Below, in pieces: positions 19,766-28,532 of a DNA stretch of 64,000 nt. Made by a program: the position numbers and the translations under genes. The stretch comes from Methylobacterium sp. PvR107 (GTDB taxonomy: Bacteria > Pseudomonadota > Alphaproteobacteria > Rhizobiales > Beijerinckiaceae). Under the pieces are notes generated by a model. The model was given only the letters and a program-made list of their open reading frames with translations. It searched no databases and had not been told where the DNA came from. The stretch covers positions 2,680,001-2,744,000 of the forward strand of contig NZ_JAFIBW010000001.1 in NCBI RefSeq assembly GCF_017833295.1, written 5' to 3'. Each line of letters begins with the position of its first letter. The first letter of the stretch is position 1.

Positions 19766-20527
19766 CTACAGCTTCTCGACCGGCGCGGCGAAGACGTAGC
19801 CGATGCCGCGCTCGGTGACGATCAGGCGCGGCGCGCTCGGGTCCGCCTCCAGCTTGCGGCGCAGCCGCAGGATCTGGACGTCGATGCTGCGGTCGAACAC
19901 GTCCTCGTGGACGCGCGTGGCCTGCAGGAGCTGCTCGCGGCTCAGCGGGCGCTGGGGCGCGTCGAGGAAGGCCACCAGCAGGGCGTACTCGCCCTTGCTC
20001 AGCGCGACATCCGCGCCGGCGGGGTTGGCAAGTCGCCTCCGGCGCCGGTCGAGCACCCAGCCGTCGAAGCGGCTGCGATGGGAATCCTGAACCCGGGCCG
20101 GGGCGGGCGCGACCTCGGCCCGGCGCAGGATGACCCGCACCCGCGCGAGCAGCTCGCGCAGCCCGTAGGGTTTGACGAGGTAATCGTCGGCGCCGAGTTC
20201 GAGGCCGATCACCCGGTCGATCTCGTCCCGGCGGTGGCCGGTGGTGATAATCACCGGCAGGTCGCTCCGGGCGCGCAGGTCGCGCAGCAGGTCGAGACCG
20301 TTCTCCGAGCCCAGCCGCAGGTCGAGCACAACGAGGTCGAAATCATCCTCCGCGAGCCGCTTCTCCGCCTCCGCCCGGTTGATCGCCGGGGTGACGTCGA
20401 CGTCGTGGTCGGCAAAATGGTCCGAGACGATGCGCTGCATGCCGGCATCGTCCTCGATGAGGAGGATGCGCGTCGCGCCGGGACGCGCGCTCCGACCCTG
20501 ACCCCGATCCAGACTGGGTTCGATCAT
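19766..20527 (-). CDS. OmpR/PhoB-type response regulator
   Basis: A 253-residue DNA-binding regulator, first gene of the peroxidase/kinase operon. The receiver begins ATRILLIEDDAGMQRI; the phosphoacceptor Asp is in DLVVLDLRLGSENGLD; the switch residues are TTGH and KPYGLRELLARV. The winged-helix effector ends in RSIDVQILRLRRKLE and ERGIGYVF. The ATG at 20527 is preferred over the frame to 20776, whose extra 83 residues are Arg/Pro-rich. It is the natural partner of the kinase at 16276-18765. The 370-base region upstream should contain the operon promoter. Confidence 0.92.
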   Translation of the reverse strand: MIEPSLDRGQGRSARPGATRILLIEDDAGMQRIVSDHFADHDVDVTPAINRAEAEKRLAEDDFDLVVLDLRLGSENGLDLLRDLRARSDLPVIITTGHRRDEIDRVIGLELGADDYLVKPYGLRELLARVRVILRRAEVAPAPARVQDSHRSRFDGWVLDRRRRRLANPAGADVALSKGEYALLVAFLDAPQRPLSREQLLQATRVHEDVFDRSIDVQILRLRRKLEADPSAPRLIVTERGIGYVFAAPVEKL

Positions 20528-20901
20528 GGCCACCTCCGGTTCGCGGCAGCCTGCCGCGACGGCACGATCTCGATGCGCCGGCTCGGGGCGCGTGAGCGCC
20601 GCCCGGGTCGGGAGACACCGCCGACCGGGAGACCTCCGCATCCATCGCCGACCCATCCCGGCGGCCCATCGAGGCGCGTCCGGACGTCGGGCCTTGCACG
20701 GCCGAGCTGATACCACGCCCCCCAAAGGATTGCGCCCTTCATATTGTGCGGGGCAGCACAATACGAGCATTCGCACCGGACATGGCTCTTCCGGCTAGAG
20801 GAAATTGGCTCTGTTACGGTTGTAACCGGAACCTATGCGACCGGAAATAGGGGTGTAATTTGCAAATACCATGATCATCCTCTCGCAATAGAGAGGCGAC
20901 C
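20528..20901. promoter_or_regulatory. Intergenic region upstream of the regulator/peroxidase/kinase operon
   Basis: About 374 bases between the response-regulator gene and the next forward frame. The segment from about 20800 to 20890 is clearly more AT-rich than its surroundings and holds a short inverted repeat CGGTTGTAACCG at 20817-20828. This is a plausible regulator site, but no box pair is convincing. Confidence 0.35.
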
Positions 20902-21198
20902 ATGGCCGACGCCGCAATCCCCGATGTTCGCCGACATGGCGGAAGATACCTGCTCACGTCAGGATCAGCGCGCGAGACACTCGCTGCTGATCTTGCGGAA
21001 CGAGCGGGATTTCGGTCGCGGGAGCGGGCCGGCCCGGCTTCAGCATCCGTCGCGGGTGGCCGATCGGCGCGTCGCGGCCTCAGTCGGTGGCTGCTGGAGG
21101 GATTGGTGGTCAGCTTCGCCTACGGCGGCTGCATCCACAATATACATCCGGATTATGTCGACTTCCTGCGCAATATAAGCAGACATACCAAGATTTAG
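20902..21198 (+). CDS. Hypothetical small protein
   Basis: A 98-residue frame with an AGAGAGGCGACC ribosome-binding stretch directly before the ATG. The N-terminal part is polar (RETLAADLAERAGFRSRERA); the C-terminal half has SRWLLEGLVVSFAYGGCIHN followed by DYVDFLRNISRHTKI. No family recognised. The AT-rich 3' end and low similarity to typical shadow frames favour a real gene, probably of accessory origin at the edge of the glycosyltransferase/P450 cluster. Confidence 0.45.
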   Translation: MADAAIPDVRRHGGRYLLTSGSARETLAADLAERAGFRSRERAGPASASVAGGRSARRGLSRWLLEGLVVSFAYGGCIHNIHPDYVDFLRNISRHTKI

Positions 21199-21234
21199 TG
21201 ATGTAATTATCCGATATACCTGGCTACGAATCTC

Positions 21235-21281
21235 TCGGTTTTTAAATATCTCAATGTTTTCTGATCAAAAAACTAAACCGA
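21235..21281. promoter_or_regulatory. AT-rich inverted repeat upstream of the glycosyltransferase operon
   Basis: TCGGTTT (21235-21241) and AAACCGA (21275-21281) form an inverted repeat enclosing an AT-rich loop in a region far below the local GC level. It lies about 75 bases upstream of the first glycosyltransferase gene and may be an operator or the terminator of the small upstream frame. Confidence 0.35.
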
Positions 21282-21353
21282 TCCCGGAAAAATCCTCCGA
21301 CTACTGACCTAACGTTGCGCCTGCACGCGCGATCAGATTGGGAAACGCGATCC

Positions 21354-22622
21354 ATGTCGCTCCATGTCCTCTGCATCTCGTGGGGAACCACGGGCAATCT
21401 CAGCCCCGTGCTGACGGCGGCCCGGCAACTGCACCGGGCGGGGCACCGACCGCGCGTCATGGCCGACCCTTCGATGCGCGGCGAGGTCGAGGCGGCGGGC
21501 TTCCCGTTCATCGGGTGGCGCCGGGCGCCGACCGGGACCGATGCCGACCCGGCCGACTTCTCGGATCTGGCCGATTGGCTGCGCCAGACCATGTTCGCGC
21601 CGGCGGGGACCTACGCGGCCGACACGCTCGACGAGATCCGCCGCCTTCCCACCGACGCCGTCCTGAGCCTCGATCTGCTGCCCGGCTGCGCCCTGGCGGC
21701 CGAGGCGGCCAACCTGCCGCACGCGGTCCTGTCGCCGCATATCAGCATCCGCCCGCTGCCCGGCATGCCGCCCGCCGCGAGCGGCCTGGCGCCGCCGCGG
21801 AATGCCGAGGAGCGGGCCGTAGTGGACGCGGCAACCGACGCGATCGTGTCGGCGATGGAGCAGGGTCGGCCGGCGCTCAATGCCGCGCGGCGTGCCTTCG
21901 GGCTGCCGCCGGTCGCCAGCGCGTTCGCCCATTTCGAGCGCGCCGACCGCGTCCTCCTGGCCGTCAGCCGCACCTTCGATTTCGACACCGAGGCGCTTCC
22001 CGCCAATTACCGCTACATCGGCCCCCTGCTCGACGAGCCGGGCTGGTGCCGCGGGGCGCTGACCGCATGGCCCGAGGCGCGCCGGCCGCGGATCCTCGTC
22101 GCCGGCAGCACCGGCGCGCAGAACCAGACCGACCTCCTGCGGCGGGTCGCGCGGGCGCTCGGGACGGTGGAGGCCCAGACCGTCCTGACCACCGGCCCCC
22201 ATGTCGGGGCGAAGGACCTCGCCGCCCCGGACTCCATCCGGGTCGTGGCGGCCGCCTCCCATGACGCCCTCATGGCGGAAGCCGATCTGGTGGTGTGCCA
22301 GGGCGGTCACGGCACCGTCAGCCGGGCACTTCTGCACGGCGCGCCGCTGCTGGTGATCCCGCTCGCCCGCGACCAGGCCGACAACGCCGCCCGCATCGCC
22401 CTGCGCGGCGCCGGTCTGCACCTGGCCGCCGGGGCGAGCGAGGCCGAGATCGCAGCGGCCGCCCGCCGGATTCTGGCGGAACCGGGTTTCCGCACCGCCG
22501 CCAGGGCCCTCGGCGCGGCCGTGCGGGCGGATCTCGACGCGGCCGGGCTCGTCCGCGAGATCGAGGGGATGACGGCGTCGCATCGGGGCGCCGTCCGGGC
22601 CGGAGATCGGCATTGGGCCTGA
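21354..22622 (+). CDS. Family 1 (GT-B) glycosyltransferase, macroside type
   Basis: A 422-residue GT-B enzyme of the UGT/MGT class, which transfers a sugar from a nucleotide donor to a small hydrophobic acceptor. The N-terminal acceptor domain starts HVLCISWGTTGNLSPVLTAA. The C-terminal donor domain has the signature VVCQGGHGTVSRALLHGAPL followed by PLARDQADNAARI, the expected place for His and the DQ pair contacting the sugar. The ATG at 21354 is preferred to an upstream in-frame start at 21315. It heads an operon with the MFS exporter (10-base overlap) and the hydrolase. The acceptor cannot be named. Confidence 0.88.
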   Translation: MSLHVLCISWGTTGNLSPVLTAARQLHRAGHRPRVMADPSMRGEVEAAGFPFIGWRRAPTGTDADPADFSDLADWLRQTMFAPAGTYAADTLDEIRRLPTDAVLSLDLLPGCALAAEAANLPHAVLSPHISIRPLPGMPPAASGLAPPRNAEERAVVDAATDAIVSAMEQGRPALNAARRAFGLPPVASAFAHFERADRVLLAVSRTFDFDTEALPANYRYIGPLLDEPGWCRGALTAWPEARRPRILVAGSTGAQNQTDLLRRVARALGTVEAQTVLTTGPHVGAKDLAAPDSIRVVAAASHDALMAEADLVVCQGGHGTVSRALLHGAPLLVIPLARDQADNAARIALRGAGLHLAAGASEAEIAAAARRILAEPGFRTAARALGAAVRADLDAAGLVREIEGMTASHRGAVRAGDRHWA

Positions 22623-23887
22623 TCCGGGCCGCCGCCGTGCCGGCGCATCCCCGAATCCGCGCCGGCTCGGCCGCCTTCTCGGCGCTGCTCGGGCTGCTGG
22701 CGGCGCTCCCCACCTTCGGGATCGACATGATCCTGCCGAGCCTGTCGGACACGGCCGCCGCGCTCAATGTCCCGCCCTCCGCGATGGGCGCGGCCATCGG
22801 CGCCTACCTGCTCGGCCTCGGGGGCGCGCTGCTGGTCTACGGTCCGGCCTCGGACCGGCTGGGCCGCAAGCCCGCCATCGCCTGCGGCTGCCTCCTCCTG
22901 ATCGGCGGCAGCCTCGGCTGCGGCGCGGCCCGGACGCTGCCGGACTTCCTGCTGTTCCGGACCCTCCAGGGCATCGGCGCCGCAGGCCCGGGCATGGCGG
23001 TCCTCGCGATGGTGCGCGACCTGTTCGAGGGCGAGGCGGCGCGCACCCGGATGTCGTTCGTCGTCCTCACGATCAACGTGGTGCCGATGCTGGCCCCGAC
23101 GGTGGGCGCAGGGCTGATGGATCTCGGCGGCTGGCGCCTGATCCACGCCGCGCCGATCGCCGCCGCCCTGGTGGCGCTGGCGGCGATCCGGCACATCGAC
23201 GAGCCCCTGCGGCGCGTCGCGGCGCCTGGGCCGGCGGCGACCGGGATCCTGCGCGGCTACGGCCGGATCCTGGCGAGCCGGGCCTTCCTCGGCTACGCCC
23301 TGTGCAACGCCGCGGCGGCGGGCGCGGTCTTCGCCTACATCACCGGCTCGGCGCTGGTGTTCATCGACGCCCTCGGCTTCCGTCCGCTGACCTACGGGCT
23401 GGTCTTCGGGGCGAGCTCCCTGTCGGTGATGAGCGGCGCGTTCCTGAACGGCCGCCTCGCGGCCTGGAGCATCGACCCGTCTCGGGTGATCGGCGCCGGT
23501 CTCGCCCTGGCGACGACCGCCGCGGCGCTCCTCCTCGGTGCCGCCCTGGCCTGGCCTCCCGCGGCCCCGCCGGTGATCGCCGCGATGGTCTGTGTCGCCC
23601 TGGCCTTCGGCCTCGTCTCGCCGAACGCCATGCACGGCGCCACGGAACTCAGCCCGGACGCGGCGGGCGCGGCGAGCGCCGTCGCGGTCTTCCTGCAGAT
23701 GGGCGGCGCGGCCCTCGCGAGCGACCTCGTGGCCCGGTTCTTCGACGGGCGGTCCGCCCTGTCGATGGCCGCCGTGATGCTCGGATGCAGCCTCGCCGCG
23801 ACCGCTGCCCAAGCCGGCCTCACGCGGCCGGCCGACCGGCGATCGCCCCTCTCAACCCCCTCCCCCCAACACGGAGAAACCGCATGA
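22613..23887 (+). CDS. MFS multidrug/metabolite exporter (Bcr/CflA type)
   Basis: A 424-residue 12-helix major facilitator. The opening (FSALLGLLAALPTFGIDMIL) and the loop motif PASDRLGRKPAI are typical of drug:proton antiporters of the Bcr/CflA group. The start is taken as TTG at 22613, which follows a GGAG element by seven bases and overlaps the glycosyltransferase stop by ten bases; no ATG gives a full first helix. Placement in the cluster suggests export of the glycosylated product or self-protection. Confidence 0.85.
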   Translation: MGLIRAAAVPAHPRIRAGSAAFSALLGLLAALPTFGIDMILPSLSDTAAALNVPPSAMGAAIGAYLLGLGGALLVYGPASDRLGRKPAIACGCLLLIGGSLGCGAARTLPDFLLFRTLQGIGAAGPGMAVLAMVRDLFEGEAARTRMSFVVLTINVVPMLAPTVGAGLMDLGGWRLIHAAPIAAALVALAAIRHIDEPLRRVAAPGPAATGILRGYGRILASRAFLGYALCNAAAAGAVFAYITGSALVFIDALGFRPLTYGLVFGASSLSVMSGAFLNGRLAAWSIDPSRVIGAGLALATTAAALLLGAALAWPPAAPPVIAAMVCVALAFGLVSPNAMHGATELSPDAAGAASAVAVFLQMGGAALASDLVARFFDGRSALSMAAVMLGCSLAATAAQAGLTRPADRRSPLSTPSPQHGETA

Positions 23888-24741
23888 TGTTCGACCCGCC
23901 CCCGTGGCAGCCCGTCCACCTGACGCGCGACGGCGCCAAGCTCGCCCATATCGAGGCCGGACCGCTCACGCCCGAGGGGCAACCGCTGCTGTTGATCAAC
24001 GGCTGGACCGGCGATCACGGCATCTTCACGCCGCAGATCCGGCACTTCGCGAAGACCCGCCGCGTCGTGGCGGTGGACCTGCGCGGTCACGGCGCCAGCG
24101 ATGCGCCGGAGCAGGACTACACGATGGCGGGCTTCGCCGACGACATCGCGTGGCAATGCCGGACCCTGGGCCTGGTGAAGCCGGTCGTCATCGGCCACAG
24201 CCTCGGCGGCGCGGTGGCCCTCGAGCTGTGCGGCCGCCATCCGGCGCTCGCCGCCGGTCTCGTGATGATCGACACGATCGTCCTGCCGTCACCGGACGCA
24301 GCCGGCAGCCCCGAGATCGAGGGGCTGCTGGCGGGCGTCGGCGGCCCGGATTACCGGGCGGTCGTGCGCGAGATGGCCTGGGCGATCGGCTGCGACTACG
24401 ACCACCCGGCGCGGCGGCAGGCGCTGTTCGACACGTTCGTCCTCGGCCCCTGCCTGAAGACACCGCAGCATGTGGCCTCTTCGGCGCTCCGCGACATGAT
24501 CCGGCACCACGATCCGGTGCCGGCAGCGCGTGCCTGCCGGATCCCCATGGCCTACATCTCGGCGGACGTGCCCCTGGTCGAGGCGGCGCGCGACCTCGAC
24601 CGGCTGCGCGAACTCTGCCCGCAGCTCGTCACCGCCAAGACGCTGCTCGCGGGCCACTTCAACACGATCGAGGTGGCCGAGCAGGTCAACCCGATGATCG
24701 AGCGCTTCCTGGCGGTCGGCCTGAGGACCCGCGGGCGATAG
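23884..24741 (+). CDS. Alpha/beta hydrolase
   Basis: A 285-residue soluble alpha/beta hydrolase. The nucleophile elbow is GHSLGGAVALEL with the catalytic serine; the oxyanion region is LLINGWTGDHGIF, the acid is probably Asp in YISADVPLV and the histidine is in LLAGHFNTIEVAEQ. GGAGAAACCGC precedes the ATG, and ATG overlaps the MFS stop as ATGA, so it is cotranslated. Related proteins include esterases, lactonases and haloperoxidase-like enzymes; the substrate is not evident. In this cluster it may act on the aglycone or on an ester of the product. Confidence 0.85.
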   Translation: MMFDPPPWQPVHLTRDGAKLAHIEAGPLTPEGQPLLLINGWTGDHGIFTPQIRHFAKTRRVVAVDLRGHGASDAPEQDYTMAGFADDIAWQCRTLGLVKPVVIGHSLGGAVALELCGRHPALAAGLVMIDTIVLPSPDAAGSPEIEGLLAGVGGPDYRAVVREMAWAIGCDYDHPARRQALFDTFVLGPCLKTPQHVASSALRDMIRHHDPVPAARACRIPMAYISADVPLVEAARDLDRLRELCPQLVTAKTLLAGHFNTIEVAEQVNPMIERFLAVGLRTRGR

Positions 24742-25060
24742 CCGCGCCTGGCGGAAGACGCGGTTCCTGTGCCGGCGCGGACCGGCCCGCCCGGCTCACG
24801 CGCCGCACAGCGATGGCCGTTCAACGCCTCGTCTCCGCAGCGGCGCGACGCCCTCTCCTAACCTGGCGTCCCGGGCCTGCCCGGGATCGCTCGCGCGTGT
24901 GGGAACGAGTTTGGGATCGCAGATCCCGCGCGGGGGTGATGCAGGCGGCACACGTGCGGCTCCGCAAACCTGCCTCCGTGAGAGATCTCCGAGCCACACG
25001 TGGTGCGGAGACGCTGCCGCAACCGGACCGACAGCGCCGCCAGCGCGTACCGATCGGGCG
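24742..25060. other. Intergenic region inside the accessory cluster
   Basis: About 319 bases between the hydrolase stop and the minus-strand small gene. Short frames on both strands give only Arg/Pro/Ala-rich sequence. No hairpin with a T-run, no tRNA and no repeat was recognised. Confidence 0.4.
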
Positions 25061-25315
25061 TCACCGCGCTCTGCCGTCACCGATCCCGTCCTGCCCGGGC
25101 CGATCGCCCAGAAGACGGCGCGCCGATGTGATGACCTGGAGGGTCTGGGAGCTCAGCTGCTCCGCGCGCGCACGCCGCTCGTAATGCCGCAGGCGGTGGA
25201 CCAGGTCTTCGTCACGCGCGACCCCGTGATCCAAACCGCCGATCACGGACTCGGTGATCGTCCGCCTCAGCAACGTCTCGAAGACGTCGTCCGTATTCGC
25301 CCACCCTTCAACCAT
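25061..25315 (-). CDS. Hypothetical protein within the accessory cluster
   Basis: An 84-residue soluble protein starting MVEGWANTDDVFETLLRRTI, helical and charged (RLRHYERRARAEQL). Support for a real gene comes from the ribosome-binding site AGAAGGAGAAG nine bases before the ATG. No family is recognised. It runs opposite to the flanking biosynthetic genes, so it could be a small regulator or an unrelated insertion. Confidence 0.48.
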   Translation of the reverse strand: MVEGWANTDDVFETLLRRTITESVIGGLDHGVARDEDLVHRLRHYERRARAEQLSSQTLQVITSARRLLGDRPGQDGIGDGRAR

Positions 25316-25580
25316 GAGGACTTCTCCTTCTGTGAAGCGGAGACCTTCTCGATCGGCCGGGTTACGGCATGATTTCGGAATACCCGACGCGCGAAACGCA
25401 GCGCAGCGGACGTGTCCTTGCGCACAATCCGGGCGAATGGCCCTTCAGGAAGCCGCCTCTTCGGCTCGTGCCTTTCGGCGCGCCGAATGTTATGATCGTA
25501 ACCGTCGGCCGAGCTTCCGAAATCATCCTGTAGCTCGGGCTTCCGAGAGTTCTCGCGCATCACAGCAGCGAGGATGACAG

Positions 25581-26819
25581 ATGAACGGAACCGATGACCC
25601 GACGCGTCACGGCAGCCGGTCCGAGCTTCCGGACGGCGTCCCGACGCTGACGGTGGCGGAGCTGGAGGCCGATCCGCACGGCGTGTTCCGCGTCTGGCGG
25701 CCCCGCTTGCCCCTCGTCGGCCACGAGGTCGCGGGCTTCCTCGTGCTCCGTGCCCGCGATGTCGACCTGCTGATGCGCGACCCCCGCGCCCAGGCGACGG
25801 AGACGCTCTATCCGGAGACGCGCGGGATCCCGGAAGGCAGGCTGTTCGACATCTTCGCGCACGGGATGCTCACCGCCAACGGAGCCATCCATCGCCGGCG
25901 CCGCTCGCCCTTCACCCGCACCTTCGCGGCCCGGATGATCGAAGGCTTGCGCCCCCGGATCCGCGCGGCCGCGGAGAGCCTCGTCCGGGACGTGCTGGCG
26001 GAGGACGCGGTCGACCTCGTCGCGCGCTACACCGCCCTGATCCCGGCCCAGACCATCGCCGACATCCTCGGCCTGCCGCGCGATGACATCCCGCGCTTCA
26101 CGCGGCTCGCCTACGAGGTCTCCCGGGTGCTGAGCTTCACTTTCGGACCGGAGGACATCCCGGATCTCGAGGCGGCGGCGCTCGCGCTGCAGGATTACGT
26201 GCGCGCGATCCTCGAGGCGCGCCGGTCGTCGCCCCAGGACGATTTCCTGTCCCGCTTCCTGGCGGAGGCCGATGCGGCGGGCGAACTCACGCCGCAGGAG
26301 GTGGTCGTCCAGCTCGTGCAGATGATCATCGGCGGCACCGACACGACCCGGGTCGCCGGCGCGATGCAGGTGGCGCTGCTGCTGCAGCATCCCGAGCAAT
26401 GGGCGGCGGTGCGCGACGATCCCGGCCTGATCCCGGCCGCGGTGGCCGAGTCGCTCCGGTACGAGCCGAGCGTCGGCTCCGCCGGACGGGTCGCCCGGGA
26501 GGATATTGCGCTCGACGGGCATGTCATGCCGGCCGGGAGCATGATCCTGCTCTCGACGCTGTCGGCGCTGCGGGACAAAGCGGTCTACGCGCATCCCGAC
26601 ACGTTCGACATCCGGCGCGCCGACCTTCCGCGCCTGCATCCGATCTTCGGCGGCGGCGCGCACCGGTGCATCGGCGAGGCCCTGGCCCGAATCGAGCTGG
26701 AAGAGGGCCTGGGCGCCCTGATGCGCCTCGCCCCTGACCTGCGCCTGACAGGCGCGATGCCGGTCATCCAGGGCCACAGCGGCATCCGCCGCATCGATGC
26801 GCTGCGGGTCGCCGCCTAG
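25581..26819 (+). CDS. Cytochrome P450 (bacterial class I type)
   Basis: A 412-residue soluble P450 monooxygenase. The I-helix oxygen-activation motif is IIGGTDTTRVAGAM, the K-helix ExxR is in AVAESLRYEP, and the haem loop is FGGGAHRCIGEALA with Cys363 as thiolate ligand. It resembles the CYP families in bacterial secondary metabolism. No ferredoxin or reductase is encoded nearby, so electrons must come from elsewhere. A GAGG element lies 8-10 bases before the ATG. Placed between two glycosyltransferases, it is likely to hydroxylate the molecule that is glycosylated. Confidence 0.92.
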   Translation: MNGTDDPTRHGSRSELPDGVPTLTVAELEADPHGVFRVWRPRLPLVGHEVAGFLVLRARDVDLLMRDPRAQATETLYPETRGIPEGRLFDIFAHGMLTANGAIHRRRRSPFTRTFAARMIEGLRPRIRAAAESLVRDVLAEDAVDLVARYTALIPAQTIADILGLPRDDIPRFTRLAYEVSRVLSFTFGPEDIPDLEAAALALQDYVRAILEARRSSPQDDFLSRFLAEADAAGELTPQEVVVQLVQMIIGGTDTTRVAGAMQVALLLQHPEQWAAVRDDPGLIPAAVAESLRYEPSVGSAGRVAREDIALDGHVMPAGSMILLSTLSALRDKAVYAHPDTFDIRRADLPRLHPIFGGGAHRCIGEALARIELEEGLGALMRLAPDLRLTGAMPVIQGHSGIRRIDALRVAA

Positions 26820-26959
26820 CGGCTGCCCACCCCCGTTTCAGCCGTAACCGTTTCGGCCGCGCTCCGCAGCCGCGCCGTAACAGGCCGCGCCCAGCCTGGC
26901 TCCCGGGCCTCGCGGCGATCGTGCGGCGCCCCCTTTCCTCCTCACAGATAGGACATGCG

Positions 26960-28267
26960 ATGAAGGTCCTCCTCTGCTCGACGCCCGCCACCGGGCATCT
27001 CAACCCCCTTCTGGCTATCGCCCGCATGCTGGTCGATGACGGCCACGACGTCATGGTCCTGTCGGGCTCCTCCTTCCGCGACCGCATCACCGCGGCGGGT
27101 GCCCGCTTCATGGCCCTGCCGGGCAAGGCGGATTTCGACGGTCGCGACCTCCGCGCCGTCGTGCCCGAACTGGCTCAGATCCCGCCCGGGCTGGATTGGC
27201 TGCGCGTCGCCATGGAGCGGATCTTCGTCGATCGGATCCCCGACCAGTACCGGGGCCTGCGCGAGGCGCTGCGGGCCTTTCCCGCCGCGGTGGTGATCGG
27301 TGACGACATGTACTTCGGCGCCCTGCCGCTGCTGCTCGGGCCGCGCGCGGAGCGGCCCGCCGTCGTCCTGTGCGGCACCTCGTTCCTCCACTGCACACGC
27401 CCCGACAAAGCCCCGGCGTTCATGGGCCTCCCGCCGGCGGAGTCACCGGAGCAGGAGACGGCCTATGGGCGGATCGCCGAGGCCTACGATGCGGCGGTCG
27501 ATCGGCCGGTCGGGCTGAGCCTCGCCGCCGTTCTGGCGGAGCTCGGCCTGGCCGCGCCGCCCTGGCCGCTGTTCGACGCGGTCGTCCGGCTCGCCGACAC
27601 CTACCTGCAGCTCACCGTTCCGAGCTTCGAATACCCGTTCGCGATGCCGCCGGCGGTGCGCTTCATCGGAGCCCTGCCGATCGTCCCGGATCAGGCGGCG
27701 CTCCCGTCCTGGGCCGGCGATCTCGACGGCACCCGCAAGGTCGTGCTCGTCACGCAGGGCACGGTCGCGAACCACGATTTCGGCCTGCTCGTCGCCCCGG
27801 CCCTCCAGGCTCTCGCCGGTGAGCCCGACATCCTGACCGTGGTGACGGCGGGCGGGCGGGGGCTCGACGCCATCCCGGGCCCGATCCCCGCCAATGCGCG
27901 GCTCGCGCCGTACCTGCCGTTCGAGTGGCTGCTGCCCCGGATCGACGCCATGGTGACCAATGGCGGCTATGGGAGCGTCAACCAGGCGCTGAGCTTCGGG
28001 ATCCCGCTCGTCGCCGCCGGACTCACCGAGGACAAGGCCGACGTGAATGCCCGCATCGCGTGGTCGGGGGCGGGGATCGACCTCGCCACGAACGCGCCGA
28101 CGCCGGCGGCGATCCGGCAGGCGGTCCGGACTGTGCTCGACGCGCCCGGCCACCGCCGGGCGGCGCAGCGCCTCGCCGCCGCGTTCGCCGCGTACGACGC
28201 GAAGGCCGAGATCCTGCGGCTCCTGTCCCAATACGGCGGAGGCGGTCACGTGCGCAGCGCCGCCTGA
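26960..28267 (+). CDS. Family 1 (GT-B) glycosyltransferase, second copy
   Basis: A 435-residue UGT/MGT-type enzyme starting MKVLLCSTPATGHLNPLLAI. Its donor-site motif is VTNGGYGSVNQALSFGIPLV, with ED in GLTEDKADVNARI in place of the usual DQ. The otherwise conserved first His of the HGG motif is Asn here, unlike the other glycosyltransferase of the cluster, so the two probably differ in donor or acceptor. The ATG at 26960 is chosen because it starts at the first beta-strand. It is separated by about 140 bases from the P450 and is the last gene of the cluster. Confidence 0.88.
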   Translation: MKVLLCSTPATGHLNPLLAIARMLVDDGHDVMVLSGSSFRDRITAAGARFMALPGKADFDGRDLRAVVPELAQIPPGLDWLRVAMERIFVDRIPDQYRGLREALRAFPAAVVIGDDMYFGALPLLLGPRAERPAVVLCGTSFLHCTRPDKAPAFMGLPPAESPEQETAYGRIAEAYDAAVDRPVGLSLAAVLAELGLAAPPWPLFDAVVRLADTYLQLTVPSFEYPFAMPPAVRFIGALPIVPDQAALPSWAGDLDGTRKVVLVTQGTVANHDFGLLVAPALQALAGEPDILTVVTAGGRGLDAIPGPIPANARLAPYLPFEWLLPRIDAMVTNGGYGSVNQALSFGIPLVAAGLTEDKADVNARIAWSGAGIDLATNAPTPAAIRQAVRTVLDAPGHRRAAQRLAAAFAAYDAKAEILRLLSQYGGGGHVRSAA

Positions 28268-28331
28268 TCGAACATCGGACCATGCCGCGGGCCGCTGCGC
28301 GAAGAGCGGCCGTCCCCCCTATACGCCCATG

Positions 28332-28362
28332 ACGGCACCCGGCCCGCTGGGCTGGGTGCCGT
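28332..28362. terminator. Strong hairpin after the glycosyltransferase cluster
   Basis: ACGGCACCC and GGGTGCCGT form a near-perfect stem around a GC-rich loop. There is no clear T-run after it, so it may be a weak intrinsic terminator or a transcript-stabilising element. It separates the cluster from the AT-rich stretch at 28380-28500. Confidence 0.4.
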
Positions 28363-28532
28363 TCGCGTGAGGTCACGCCGGCCCCGATATGAAGCCAATA
28401 TTGATCAGCAAATCTTGAACGAACTCGATCTTATACGCCAAATTTCTGCTGTAATAGAATTTACGCTTTACGGAACAACGTCGAAATATCGAAGATGTAC
28501 GTCTAATGCTCCGAAACCGGGAGCACAAGACC

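Noticed and set aside
25267..25563. A 98-codon minus-strand frame before the first P450
   Set aside because: It has no ribosome-binding site, overlaps the leader of the better-supported small gene at 25061-25315 and matches no family, though its composition is not clearly shadow-like.
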